The notes under the pieces: generated by a model
What the model was told of the DNA's origin: nothing
Database searches by the model: none
What the model saw: the letters and a program-made list of their open reading frames with translations, nothing else
Part shown: positions 1-7,464 of the stretch, piece after piece
Position numbering within the stretch: position 1 is the first letter of the stretch
Layout of the letters: each line of letters opens with the position of its first letter
Program-made: the position numbers and the translations under genes
NCBI RefSeq assembly: GCF_001884235.1
Contig: NZ_MAOI01000112.1
Span: 1-64,000, forward strand
Source of the DNA: Bacillus paramycoides
Lineage (GTDB): Bacteria; Bacillota; Bacilli; Bacillales; Bacillaceae_G
DNA: 64,000 bases
Direction: 5' to 3'

Positions 1-2
1 GG

Positions 3-341
3 CTGCAGGGATTGAGGCCACCCCCATATTCTAATGCAGCACATCATCTAACACCTTGGAATGATAAAAGGGCTGTTGAAGCACAAGAATTATTAAAAGA
101 ATTTGGAATACACCATGATTCCGCTGCCAATGGAGTATTTTTACCGTATAAAGTAAATGAATATGTGACTACTGAAGTGTTACATATAGGTAACCATAGT
201 ACCGATTATATGAAAGAGGTAACTAAGGTACTAAAAGAAGTTAAAGAATATGGTGGTACTCAAGCAGACGCTGTTGCAGCTTTACATGACATAAGAACAC
301 GTTTATTAGATGGCAGCTTAAAATTAAATAACCCGAAATAA
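3..341 (+). CDS. C-terminal AHH nuclease domain of a polymorphic toxin (5' end outside window)
   Basis: The frame is open from the first bases, so only the C-terminus of a larger protein is present. The visible 113 residues contain the AHH signature (NAAHHLTPWND) followed by FGIHHDSAANGVFLP. This is the usual layout of the AHH family of HNH/Endo VII-type nucleases that tip secreted polymorphic toxins. The family cuts nucleic acid with a His-metal centre, and the catalytic histidines are present. An Imm11-type immunity gene starts 36 bp downstream, the normal toxin-then-immunity order. The TTG at base 12 is probably an internal leucine rather than a start. The secretion and linker domains are outside the window, so the delivery route cannot be told. 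Confidence 0.8.
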   Translation: MQGLRPPPYSNAAHHLTPWNDKRAVEAQELLKEFGIHHDSAANGVFLPYKVNEYVTTEVLHIGNHSTDYMKEVTKVLKEVKEYGGTQADAVAALHDIRTRLLDGSLKLNNPK

Positions 342-376
342 TTTATGAATAGATTAAATATTAAAGGAGAAGGAAA

Positions 377-946
377 ATGAAAATTTGGGAATTGAAGAGT
401 TCATCTGACAACTATGAGTCTTTCCAACTATTAAATTATAAAAAGGATAAGAAATATTTTGAAGGAAAATTCAACTCCACTACAATTTTACTAGATTCAT
501 GGGGAGAAATATTTATTGAATGTCTAGAAGAAGGACATCATAGTGATTTTCCTCATTTTTGGGGAGAAACTGGTGCACCAATGGTTAGCGAACAAGCGAA
601 AAAATTATTAGAACCTTTAATAGGTGCTAATGTTGAGTTTCTTCCGCTTATTCATAATACAACAGGTGAAGTATATTATGTGGTTCATGTTTTAAATGTA
701 TTAGATGCAATTGATAGTGATAAAGCAATTTTTAAAAAACTAATTACAGGTTTAATAATAGGATGTGAAAAATTTGCATTTACTCCTAACGTTATTCAAA
801 ATGAAATGATTTTTAAAGTATATGTAAATAAAAGGATTCATCCTACTGCTGTTTTTGTATCTGATGAATTTAAAAATACAGTTTTAGAAAGTGACTTAAA
901 AGGCTTTGAATTTGTAGAGGTATGGGATTCGGAATCAAATATGTAG
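377..946 (+). CDS. Imm11-family immunity protein (DUF1629 type)
   Basis: This 189-residue cytosolic protein has no signal or membrane segment. It starts MKIWELKS and carries a central stretch FPHFWGETGAPMVSEQAKKLLE, the hallmark I associate with the Imm11/DUF1629 family found beside polymorphic toxins. The family is thought to bind and block the cognate toxin nuclease. The ATG follows a good ribosome binding site (AAAGGAGAAGG) and lies directly behind the AHH toxin tail, so I infer it protects against that domain. A strong hairpin terminator follows. The family call is from motif memory, and the pairing with AHH is from position. Confidence 0.72.
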   Translation: MKIWELKSSSDNYESFQLLNYKKDKKYFEGKFNSTTILLDSWGEIFIECLEEGHHSDFPHFWGETGAPMVSEQAKKLLEPLIGANVEFLPLIHNTTGEVYYVVHVLNVLDAIDSDKAIFKKLITGLIIGCEKFAFTPNVIQNEMIFKVYVNKRIHPTAVFVSDEFKNTVLESDLKGFEFVEVWDSESNM

Positions 947-980
947 TTAAAATGACTTTCAAAAGCTGACAGACATTTTA

Positions 981-1021
981 AAAAAGCAGAACCTTAACTC
1001 CCATCAGGTTCTGCTTTTTTT
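981..1021 (+). terminator. Rho-independent terminator after the immunity gene
   Basis: An AAAAAGCAGAACC arm pairs with GGTTCTGCTTTTTT across a loop of about 11 bases and ends in a T-run. It closes the toxin-immunity unit. The A-rich left arm also makes it usable for the endolysin relic on the other strand. Confidence 0.85.
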
Positions 1022-1029
1022 GCTACCTA

Positions 1030-1523
1030 CTACCTCACATATACATAGGCTTCATTAGTTGTTACATAGTATGTTTTGCCTTTGCTATTGTGTACTTTAT
1101 ATTGTGACGATCCATTGACAGTTACTTTCGCATCAACCGTAAATCCTAACCCTGCATCCACAGATCCAGCAACATCTTTCTCTTGCCAAGATGGAGAATC
1201 ATAGAATCGTAGATTACTAACTTTAGAAACAACACGCTTTCCAACAATAGAAGAATCCACTGTGCTTTTCTTACTAAACTTCACATAAGATGGATCGTTT
1301 TTAATCCATTGCTCACCGCCAAGATTTAACCAACCATCCTTTTCGTCACATCATAGTGAGTCCACAATCCTTTTTCTACAGATAATCCACGATCACGTAG
1401 GATTTTAGCAAGTAATTTTACATATTTATCATAGCTGCGTTTGAATTTCTTGTAATCAAATGTTCCGTCCTCATTACGTACAGCAAAATAGATTTCTTTT
1501 ACATCATGTTTGTTTGTCATCAT
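1030..1523 (-). pseudogene. Phage endolysin (N-acetylmuramoyl-L-alanine amidase) relic, frameshifted
   Basis: Two minus-strand frames join into one degraded endolysin. The 5' part (1326-1523) resembles the end of an amidase catalytic domain, with GLWTHYDVTKRM. The 3' part (1030-1284) is an SH3-type cell-wall binding domain, with VSNLRFYDSPSW and YKVHNSKGKTYYV. Between them a shifted frame reads WLNLGGEQWIKNDPSYV, so a one-base indel near 1330 breaks the gene. The N-terminal half of the amidase is missing altogether. It is a prophage remnant and probably not functional. A related SH3 tail fragment occurs near 31550-31626. Confidence 0.75.
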
Positions 1524-1572
1524 TCATCATCCTCCAAAATAAAAAGCACCCGAATGGATGCCTAAATTAAAC

Positions 1573-1740
1573 TTATTCATTATCAATATCTCTTCTTTCA
1601 TCTTTAACTGATTTCGGGTCTAACAAGCTTCCTATATCAGGCGGCAAAGTTAACTCTATACCAGCTACTGGTTGATTATCCTCATTAAAATAATACTTCT
1701 TCACCTTATTCAATTCTTCATTTTTCTTATTTTCACTCAT
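1573..1740 (-). CDS. Small hypothetical protein
   Basis: This encodes 55 residues starting MSENKKNEELNKVKK. The ATG at 1740 is chosen because it follows AAAAGGCGGGG at a sensible distance. A further upstream ATG at 1791 lacks a ribosome binding site. The product is charged and lysine/glutamate-rich at the N-terminus, with an ELTLPPDIGSLLDP stretch and no membrane segment. It sits just upstream of the endolysin relic on the same strand and may belong to the same prophage remnant. I do not recognise a family. Confidence 0.5.
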   Translation of the reverse strand: MSENKKNEELNKVKKYYFNEDNQPVAGIELTLPPDIGSLLDPKSVKDERRDIDNE

Positions 1741-1853
1741 ATTACCCCGCCTTTTATGTATGATATTAAACACTTTACTTAATTTGTACATTGAGAAAGA
1801 TAATATACTATTTTTTCAACTCACACACGACTTATACAATTTTTGCATAATGA

Positions 1854-1882
1854 AAGGGCAACTGTGCACCAGCTGCCCTTTC
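1854..1882. terminator. Inverted repeat, possible terminator
   Basis: An AAGGGCA arm pairs with TGCCCTT around a short loop. There is no clear gene directly in front on the plus strand. On the minus strand it lies upstream of the small gene at 1573-1740. It is the first of three hairpins in a 300-bp gene-free stretch. Confidence 0.4.
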
Positions 1883-1945
1883 GTCAAAATTTTATGATTA
1901 TAAATACGGTAAATGAAGTAGTCTTTACAAAATGGATCTCGTCAC

Positions 1946-1975
1946 GAGAGCACTTTATTAAGTGCTCTTTTTTTC
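1946..1975 (+). terminator. Orphan rho-independent terminator
   Basis: GAGAGCACT pairs with AGTGCTCTT and is followed by a long T-run. No plus-strand gene with a ribosome binding site precedes it, so it may end a short untranslated transcript or mark a deleted gene. Confidence 0.6.
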
Positions 1976-2128
1976 TGGAGGTTTTCTACAAAATGAAATT
2001 TTTGTGCAAAAGATACAAACTCAGACAAAAATAACGATTTTGTTACTTTTTCGTAACTACTATAGGTATATGTACATGTTACAATTTATATGATTTTACA
2101 GATTACCCCTTGCAACTCCATGTATATT

Positions 2129-2163
2129 CTGCCCTTGTTGCTCCTCCGATAAGGGCAGTTTTT
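2129..2163 (+). terminator. Second orphan terminator
   Basis: CTGCCCTT pairs with AAGGGCAG and is followed by TTTTT. Bases 1795-2290 otherwise hold no convincing reading frame. An AT-rich promoter-like stretch around 2040-2075 would allow a small RNA ending here, but nothing in the sequence proves it. Confidence 0.55.
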
Positions 2164-2293
2164 AATAAAAAATAGAGATTTTATTTAAAGTTTACAAAAC
2201 CCACATTTACAAAAATGAGTTCAAAATTCCCATTTTGTTTATATGATTTCTTAAAAAATTTAAAATTCTATAATTAGTAATGGAGGCATTAAA

Positions 2294-2650
2294 ATGAGCA
2301 GTACCCCAGAATTATCACAACAATTAGTCTCCCAAAACCAATTTAATCCTAACAATCGACAACAAACGAAGAAAAAACTAAGACGGCGTTTGTTGTTAAC
2401 TTTAGCTTTTATATTGTCTGTAACTTTGTCTGCTCAACATTCCATTTACCAACAACAAAAATTAATAAAAGCAAAACAAGCCCTAATAGGTCAAGAAAAA
2501 CAAAGATTATATGCTCTAGAAAAGGTTGGAAAATCCCTTGAGAAAGATATTAAGACTTTAACAGCAAGCGAAGAAGGAATGTTAAAATTCGCAAGAAAAT
2601 TATATAAATTTTCCAAACCTGGCGAGACTATATTCCCAATAAATAATTAA
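2294..2650 (+). CDS. DivIC/FtsB-like septum formation initiator family protein
   Basis: This is a 118-residue bitopic membrane protein. It has a basic cytoplasmic N-terminus with KKKLRRR, one transmembrane helix (about residues 38-54, LLLTLAFILSVTLS), then a coiled-coil outer region rich in K, E and L, ending GMLKFARKLYKFSKPGETIFPI. That last motif is typical of FtsB/DivIC proteins, which help assemble the division septum. The start follows a strong GGAGG site. The gene is monocistronic and lies in accessory DNA, so it looks like a paralogue rather than the chromosomal divIC, which normally sits elsewhere. Confidence 0.75.
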   Translation: MSSTPELSQQLVSQNQFNPNNRQQTKKKLRRRLLLTLAFILSVTLSAQHSIYQQQKLIKAKQALIGQEKQRLYALEKVGKSLEKDIKTLTASEEGMLKFARKLYKFSKPGETIFPINN

Positions 2651-2957
2651 CGTATAAATATCTGATAGTAATTTAATTTATTTAATATTTGTATCACTGA
2701 TTTTAATTATTTTTGCTCCAAAAGGTATAGGAAGGAACTTTGCTATTGTTGTTTTTATACTTGTAAGTATTTTCCACCCCTTCTTTTCCATTATTGGTGC
2801 TATGTTCGGGGCTAGCTGAAACACATTTAAAAGACATAAGCCCGGTACAAAACCGGGTCCATGCCCAAGGAACTTCCAAATGAAATAACGTGTCTAACTT
2901 TTTTGGATCACTTCATTCTATCAAACTTTTCAAATCCGCTTATACTAGCGCCCTCTA
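2651..2957. other. Gene-free stretch with a decayed membrane-protein frame
   Basis: From about 2675 to 2818 the plus strand reads a hydrophobic frame without ATG or ribosome binding site (SLILIIFAPKGIGRNFAIVV then ILVSIFHPFFSIIGAMFGAS), ending TGA at 2816-2818. It looks like the tail of a small two-helix membrane protein that has lost its start. Nothing else in the interval supports a gene. Confidence 0.35.
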
Positions 2958-3233
2958 TTAGGACCTCTTTTTTCTAGGACCTACAATTAATTTGATTGCT
3001 GTTCTTTCTTGATTATTGATAGAAACCTCTTGAAATGCTGGAACAAGAACCAAGTCAATGCCACTTGGAGCTACAAAACCTCTTGCAATCGCAATTGCTT
3101 TAATCGCTTGATTTAAAGAACCAGCTCCAATCACTTGGATTTCTACATTGCCACTTGCTCTTAGTACACCCGCAATTGCACCTGCAACTGAATTTGGACT
3201 TGATTTTGAGGATACCTTTAATATATTTTCCAT
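2958..3233 (-). CDS. spoVS: Stage V sporulation protein S (SpoVS) family
   Basis: This 91-residue protein starts MENILKVSSKSSPNSVAGAI and carries GAGSLNQAIKAIAIARG and a basic tail GPRKKRS. Length and pattern match the small Alba-like SpoVS family, which affects sporulation timing and septation in Bacillus. The start follows an AGAGGGAG site. The gene is monocistronic. Sequence alone cannot say whether this is the main spoVS or a paralogue, since the B. cereus group can carry more than one copy. Confidence 0.85.
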   Translation of the reverse strand: MENILKVSSKSSPNSVAGAIAGVLRASGNVEIQVIGAGSLNQAIKAIAIARGFVAPSGIDLVLVPAFQEVSINNQERTAIKLIVGPRKKRS

Positions 3234-3378
3234 GTAAGTTGCTCCCTCTATTATTTATTAGCTTTTCGTTACAGTTTGAAAAATAGTTAACATATCTTTA
3301 TTCCTACCAAAAGCAAACAGTACTGTATAATTACATTCATTCGATACTTTTTGTCTTCTTCCTGCCCAACTACATAAA

Positions 3379-3423
3379 TAAAAAGCGAGGACTAAATTTC
3401 AAACTTAGTCCCCGCTTTATTCA
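3379..3423 (-). terminator. Terminator downstream of the lipase
   Basis: AAAAAGCGAGGACTAA pairs with TTAGTCCCCGCTTTATT across a short loop. Both ends carry A/T runs, so it can end transcripts from either side. It serves the lipase reading leftwards. Confidence 0.7.
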
Positions 3424-3497
3424 TTATCTCCTGGTTCACACTAATATATCTTATTGATTAAAGTTTCACTTTATTTAATTCTATATGTTTATTTCTC

Positions 3498-5102
3498 TTA
3501 CTTCTCCACATAAACAGACTTAACAATCGTACGATTATAAGGCTGTCCTTCCTTATTCATCCCTTTTATATCAATCGTAATGTTATATACGCCTGGCTGC
3601 TTTACGTTTTTCAAAGCGCCTGTAAACGTATTAGTATTTATATTTTGCGATTCATTTGATTCAGATACTAGCTCCCCTTCTTTATTAATTACTCTTACTG
3701 TTACTAAAAGGTCACCTTTCATTTCAGGAGCTGTAGGTGATTTTTTTAGTTTATAATCTGTTTTATCTACTTTGACTTTTGCCGGCATTTGAAGGACGAA
3801 CGGAGCTTCTTTTTTGTAATCAGTTACAATTAAATATGCATCTTTCGGCTGCTTCGCCATCATTTTAACTTGCCATTCTCCTACGTCCATTTTATCAAAT
3901 TTAAATGTTCTTATAGTCGCTCCTTTAAAGAAAGATTCACCTTCACCAATTGCTAAAGCACTATCTTTATTTGTATAAACTTTTCCTTTTGGAGATATAA
4001 GTTGTGTTTCTACATCTGAAGAGGCAGTTAAAACTGAGACTGTTCCTTCTGCCTTTTTGTCTACCACAACAGTTTGTCCTATCCACTGATTTTGTTGTAA
4101 TTCTCCTCCTAAAATATTTTGATTAGAAGTTGTGTTTAATTGTTCTACCTTTTCATCTGAACTATAACTCGGAGCTAATAAAGCTGGTACTGCTACATTT
4201 GCTGTACGTAAATATGGTTCAATTCTTGCGAAAACAGCCGAACCTTTCCGTATATTGTCATGATCAAATCTTGAATCTGTAAATAAATGTGTTCCATACG
4301 GCAACTTAGCACTCCATTCGTTCACTAATCCATCATTAGAACCGTATGATGCTAAATACAGTCCGCCCATAGATAATGCTGAAAATACAGGTCCCCAACT
4401 TGTCCCAGTAGCCGTAAAGTAGCGGTTCAACTTAACTGCAGGATTATTATCTATTGTAGATCGAAATTTTGCCATTTCACCTAGTTGTAATGAATACGTA
4501 CCATCATCTTTTTGACCTAATATAGAAGCAAGCCATCCTGCCCACCAACTATATGATAAATCCGCTAAATTTGATCCATAATGCGGAGTGGCAAGTGTAA
4601 TAACATTTCCAACAAATCGATTCGCTCCGTATCCAACTAAAGCAGCTTGTGTATCGATACCACCTTTACTATGAGCTACAATATTTACTTTTTTACCAAA
4701 ATGATTATAAATCTCTTCAAGTTTTTGCGCTAACAATTTTCCATTGTCCCACTGACTCGCTGACCCTTTCCCTGCAGCATCATACAATTGAATAAATACA
4801 GTTTGATAGCCTGCTCTCACTGCATAATCGTACATATCATTTATATCGTGATACACTGTTTTTCCATACCAACTATCCGCATTACCATTTCTTCCTTGCA
4901 CAAAGAGAATTGGTGGTTTATTCTCATCATAATTAGCTGGCTTCTGACCTAAAAACCATTCTCCAGGAGTAAATACTTCTTTATCTGGAAATCCGGTCTT
5001 AAGCTCTTTTACAACCTCCGCCTGTATATTTGTACTAATAACAATTGGACTTATAATAAAAAGTACAATAAGTAATACGATACATCTTTTCATAATCCCC
5101 AT
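3498..5102 (-). CDS. Secreted alpha/beta-hydrolase lipase/esterase
   Basis: The 534-residue precursor has a clear signal peptide (about residues 4-28, MKRCIVLLIVLFIISPIVIS ending near IQA-E). The catalytic domain (about 60-300) contains PPILFVQGRNGNADSW and the nucleophile elbow AHSKGG, with candidate Asp/His later (NDGLVNEW, FDHDNIRKG). The C-terminal 200 residues look like beta-sandwich modules. It is expected to cleave lipid or ester bonds outside the cell. The start at 5102 follows AAGGGGGATTTTA, and MKRC at 5093 is an alternative. A cre-like box lies just upstream, suggesting carbon catabolite repression. Confidence 0.8.
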   Translation of the reverse strand: MGIMKRCIVLLIVLFIISPIVISTNIQAEVVKELKTGFPDKEVFTPGEWFLGQKPANYDENKPPILFVQGRNGNADSWYGKTVYHDINDMYDYAVRAGYQTVFIQLYDAAGKGSASQWDNGKLLAQKLEEIYNHFGKKVNIVAHSKGGIDTQAALVGYGANRFVGNVITLATPHYGSNLADLSYSWWAGWLASILGQKDDGTYSLQLGEMAKFRSTIDNNPAVKLNRYFTATGTSWGPVFSALSMGGLYLASYGSNDGLVNEWSAKLPYGTHLFTDSRFDHDNIRKGSAVFARIEPYLRTANVAVPALLAPSYSSDEKVEQLNTTSNQNILGGELQQNQWIGQTVVVDKKAEGTVSVLTASSDVETQLISPKGKVYTNKDSALAIGEGESFFKGATIRTFKFDKMDVGEWQVKMMAKQPKDAYLIVTDYKKEAPFVLQMPAKVKVDKTDYKLKKSPTAPEMKGDLLVTVRVINKEGELVSESNESQNINTNTFTGALKNVKQPGVYNITIDIKGMNKEGQPYNRTIVKSVYVEK

Positions 5103-5128
5103 TAAAATCCCCCTTTTTTCGTCCCGAA

Positions 5129-5142
5129 AGAAAGCGTTATCA
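5129..5142. promoter_or_regulatory. Candidate cre (CcpA) site upstream of lipase
   Basis: AGAAAGCGTTATCA matches the Bacillus cre consensus TGWNANCGNTNWCA at 13 of 14 positions. Only the first base differs. It sits 27-40 bp before the lipase start, where bound CcpA would block transcription. This is inference from the motif alone. Confidence 0.55.
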
Positions 5143-5320
5143 TTTTAATGAATACCTATTGTTATAAAACCTATTTAATCAATTATTTTTGTGATACATT
5201 TGAATAAGAAATTAATAACGACATTCCTTTCTTATCCAACGTTATTCTCTAAATAATCCTTCATTCCTTTTTGCAATAAGGGTATTAAATATTTCTCAAC
5301 AAAGCTTTCTCTTTACAAAA

Positions 5321-5370
5321 AAGCTGCGTATAAAAGGTCTCTTTAATAACCTTTTATACGCAGCTTCTTT
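5321..5370 (-). terminator. Long-stem terminator
   Basis: An 18-bp perfect stem (AAGCTGCGTATAAAAGGT with its complement at 5349-5366) is flanked by A and T runs. It ends the 78-codon gene on the minus strand. Confidence 0.85.
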
Positions 5371-5372
5371 GT

Positions 5373-5609
5373 TTAAAACTCGATGATGTACTCATCATCA
5401 TATTTATCGTATTGTAAACCAGCTCCGATTTTCAATTCTGTAACTTGATCTCTTAAAAATGGTGCATCTTCTATATTACTAGTTGCAATTTCAATTCCAT
5501 ATTTTTTTGTTAAGTGTGCTAACTCTATTAAAAACCATTCTCTTCGTAATGCGACTGGAATGTCATACGTTCGTCTTTTCATGTATACTAGCGCCTCATT
5601 TATTTTCAT
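5373..5609 (-). CDS. Hypothetical 78-residue protein
   Basis: The product starts MKINEALVYMKRRTYDIPVA and ends DDEYIIEF. It is soluble, mixed alpha/beta in look, without cysteines or membrane helices. A GAGGGG motif lies rather far (about 17 bp) from the ATG at 5609, so the internal ATG at 5582 is a possible alternative. A very strong terminator follows immediately, which supports a real single-gene transcript. No family recognised. Confidence 0.6.
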   Translation of the reverse strand: MKINEALVYMKRRTYDIPVALRREWFLIELAHLTKKYGIEIATSNIEDAPFLRDQVTELKIGAGLQYDKYDDEYIIEF

Positions 5610-5872
5610 AAATATAAAGAGTATCCCCTCTATTTTTAATACACTTTTTAAATCTATACTTCATCATAAAAGGCTAATGAAACATTATAGTATATACATG
5701 TCTGTTTTAAACGTGCTATTGCAAAATTAGTATAAAAAAGACGGCATACCCCTTATTAGTTTACATAACAAAATTATGTAACAGTAAAATGGTAAGGCTT
5801 GTCCCTCATCCTTTTACTATTACAATTGAAATTAAGAGCATTTTGGTACACCTAAAGCTAAAAATAAACCTG

Positions 5873-5983
5873 CTACTCCTCTGTAATTGGTACTTTTAAC
5901 GTAATAACATCATCTACTTTCGTTACTAAAAAGTAAGCATTACCTTCTTGTAACACGCAATTCACTAACAATTGGAATTCCAT
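5873..5983 (-). CDS. Small 36-residue protein
   Basis: The minus-strand ATG at 5981-5983 follows GAAGGGG with six bases spacing, an excellent ribosome binding site, and opens a 36-codon frame ending TAG. The peptide begins MEFQLLVNCVLQEGNAYFLV and ends KVPITEE. It is too short for routine callers. The rest of the 600-bp interval (5610-6200) holds only an imperfect hairpin near 5784-5822 that could serve as its terminator. Function unknown. Confidence 0.55.
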   Translation of the reverse strand: MEFQLLVNCVLQEGNAYFLVTKVDDVITLKVPITEE

Positions 5984-6202
5984 TCAAATCCCCTTCTTTC
6001 AAACGAGATACTATAATCTATGAAAATCTTTTCGAAAGGTAATAGGAATTAAATTCACTTTTCCCTATATGTAAAATATTTATTTTTTGTTTGTTTATCT
6101 ATTAAAAATAATATAAATTTTTTTATTTTATTAGAAACCCTGTTAATCCCAATGAATTCTTATATAATCAAAAGGGCAAATCTTACAAATGGAGGTATTG
6201 AA

Positions 6203-7195
6203 ATGGCAGTTTTGAGTAATATTGGTACAGCTTTATTTTTTATTGCTTTTATTCTTTTAATCTTATGTATTATTTCATTCTTTAAGAAAAATGGTAAGGC
6301 GATAAAATATGGTCGTTTTACCGTTATTCTTTTTATGATTTCAATTGTCTTAATGGTGACCGGCACAACAAAATCTGATCACCCAGTCGTCGAATTTTTT
6401 GCTATTTTAAGTTTCGTTCTATTTATATTCTTCCTTGTTCTTGCGATATTATCTGTTATTAAGAAAACAGGTGTAGCAAAAAAACAATTTATTATTACCG
6501 CTGTGTTATTTGTCATTTTCGTTGCGCTATTAGGTATTTCAGGTCCTTCATCTGAAAAAATGACAACAAGTAATAAACAAGTCGCTTCTAATAATGAAGA
6601 GAAAAAAGATGCCGAAAGGAAAAAGGAATTAGAAAAGAAAGAGGCGGACGAAAAAACTCGTAAACAAGAAGATGAGAAACGCCAAGCTGAGGAACAAGCT
6701 CGTAAGCAAGAAGATGAGAAACGCCAAGCTGAGGAACAAGCTCGTAAGCAAGAAGAACAACGTCAAGCTGAAGAACAAGCTCATAAACAGCAAGAAGAAC
6801 AACAACGTCAAGCTGAAGAACAGGCTCGTAAACAACAAGAAGAGCAGCAACGTCAAGCTGCTGAGCAAGCTCGTAAACAACAAGAAGAGCAGCAACGTCA
6901 AGCTGAAGAACAAGCTCGTAAACAACAAGAAGAACAGCAACGTCAAGCTGCTGAGCAAGCCCGTAAACAACAAGAAGAGCAACAACGTCAAGCTGCTGAG
7001 CAAGCTCGTGTACAACAGGAACAACAAAAAGCACAGCAAAGTCAAACACAACCAGTTGCTGGAAGCAATAGTAATACATATTACAAAAATTGTACTGAAG
7101 TTAAAAATGCTGGAAAAGCTCCTTTATATAAAGGTCAACCAGGATATAGCTCTAAACTTGATCGTGATGGCGATGGAGTCGCATGTGAGAGATAA
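6203..7195 (+). CDS. Membrane protein with repeat coiled coil and C-terminal Excalibur domain
   Basis: The 330-residue protein begins MAVLSNIGTALFFIAFILL. The ATG at 6203 is chosen for its GGAGG site 7 bp upstream. Four hydrophobic helices fill residues 1-115. Residues about 130-285 are a highly charged coiled coil built from about eight tandem 13-15-residue units (RQAEEQARKQQEEQQ and variants). The C-terminus (about 293-330) is an Excalibur domain with YYKNCTEVKNAG, two cysteines and the calcium loop DRDGDGVACE. The architecture suggests membrane anchoring, a rigid spacer and a small Ca-binding head related to thermonuclease-like extracellular domains. Its exact role is unknown. Confidence 0.8.
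   Translation: MAVLSNIGTALFFIAFILLILCIISFFKKNGKAIKYGRFTVILFMISIVLMVTGTTKSDHPVVEFFAILSFVLFIFFLVLAILSVIKKTGVAKKQFIITAVLFVIFVALLGISGPSSEKMTTSNKQVASNNEEKKDAERKKELEKKEADEKTRKQEDEKRQAEEQARKQEDEKRQAEEQARKQEEQRQAEEQAHKQQEEQQRQAEEQARKQQEEQQRQAAEQARKQQEEQQRQAEEQARKQQEEQQRQAAEQARKQQEEQQRQAAEQARVQQEQQKAQQSQTQPVAGSNSNTYYKNCTEVKNAGKAPLYKGQPGYSSKLDRDGDGVACER
6663..7034 (+). repeat. In-frame tandem repeats (about 39-45 bp units)
   Basis: Units encoding RQAEEQARKQ followed by EDEK, EEQ or QEEQQ are repeated about eight times with few base changes, for example CGTCAAGCTGAAGAACAAGC. Such near-identical repeats are prone to slippage, so coiled-coil length probably varies between strains. Several long antisense frames here are artefacts of the repeat. 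Confidence 0.85.
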
Positions 7196-7200
7196 TAATA

Positions 7201-7231
7201 AAAAAGAAGCTCATTAGGAGCTTCTTTTTTA
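7201..7231 (+). terminator. Terminator after Excalibur protein gene
   Basis: AAAAAGAAGCTC pairs with GAGCTTCTTTTTT around a short loop and T-run, directly after the stop codon. Confidence 0.85.
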
Positions 7232-7351
7232 TTATACTTCCTCAATTTCCACTTCTAAATCCACGGGCTTCGTCTCTGGTACAAAACGTCCCATTACTTC
7301 CCCCTCCTTTTGAATTAGAATCCTCTTAAAGTTCCAGCTCACTACTTTCAT
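7232..7351 (-). pseudogene. 3' fragment of a glutathione peroxidase gene
   Basis: The minus strand encodes about 39 residues (MKVVSWNFKRILIQ then GEVMGRFVPETKPVDLEVEI) that align without gaps to the C-terminus of the intact gpx at 37235-37714. The catalytic N-terminal two thirds are absent. The frame is still open to a normal TAA, so the truncation may be fairly recent or the fragment selectively neutral. It ends beside the ric promoter. It is one of three gpx-related loci in the window. Confidence 0.8.
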
Positions 7352-7381
7352 AACGAATAATGATGTAATTAACACATAATA

Positions 7382-7397
7382 AGTGATGTATATCACT
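7382..7397 (+). promoter_or_regulatory. FNR-type box in the ric promoter
   Basis: AGTGATGTATATCACT is a near-perfect palindrome related to the FNR consensus TGTGA-N6-TCACA. A -10-like TATTCT at 7419-7424 puts the inferred start near 7431, so the box centre is at about -41.5, the class II activator position. The regulator could be the FNR encoded at 21319 or the Crp/Fnr protein at 8323. Confidence 0.65.
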
Positions 7398-7464
7398 AAA
7401 TTGATTTTAAATTACTGCTATTCTACATTTAGATATTAAATTTAAACTTTATGGAGGCATTCAT

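Noticed and set aside
1843-2034. 63-codon plus-strand frame
   Set aside because: It runs through two hairpins, has no ribosome binding site and encodes an unlikely protein.
6663-7034. CRISPR-like array
   Set aside because: Repeats are coding, contiguous and without unique spacers. No CRISPR array or cas gene was seen in the window.
6588-7217. Long frames antisense to and shifted from the coiled-coil gene
   Set aside because: They arise from the short repeat unit, which keeps several frames open, and have no ribosome binding site or sensible protein.
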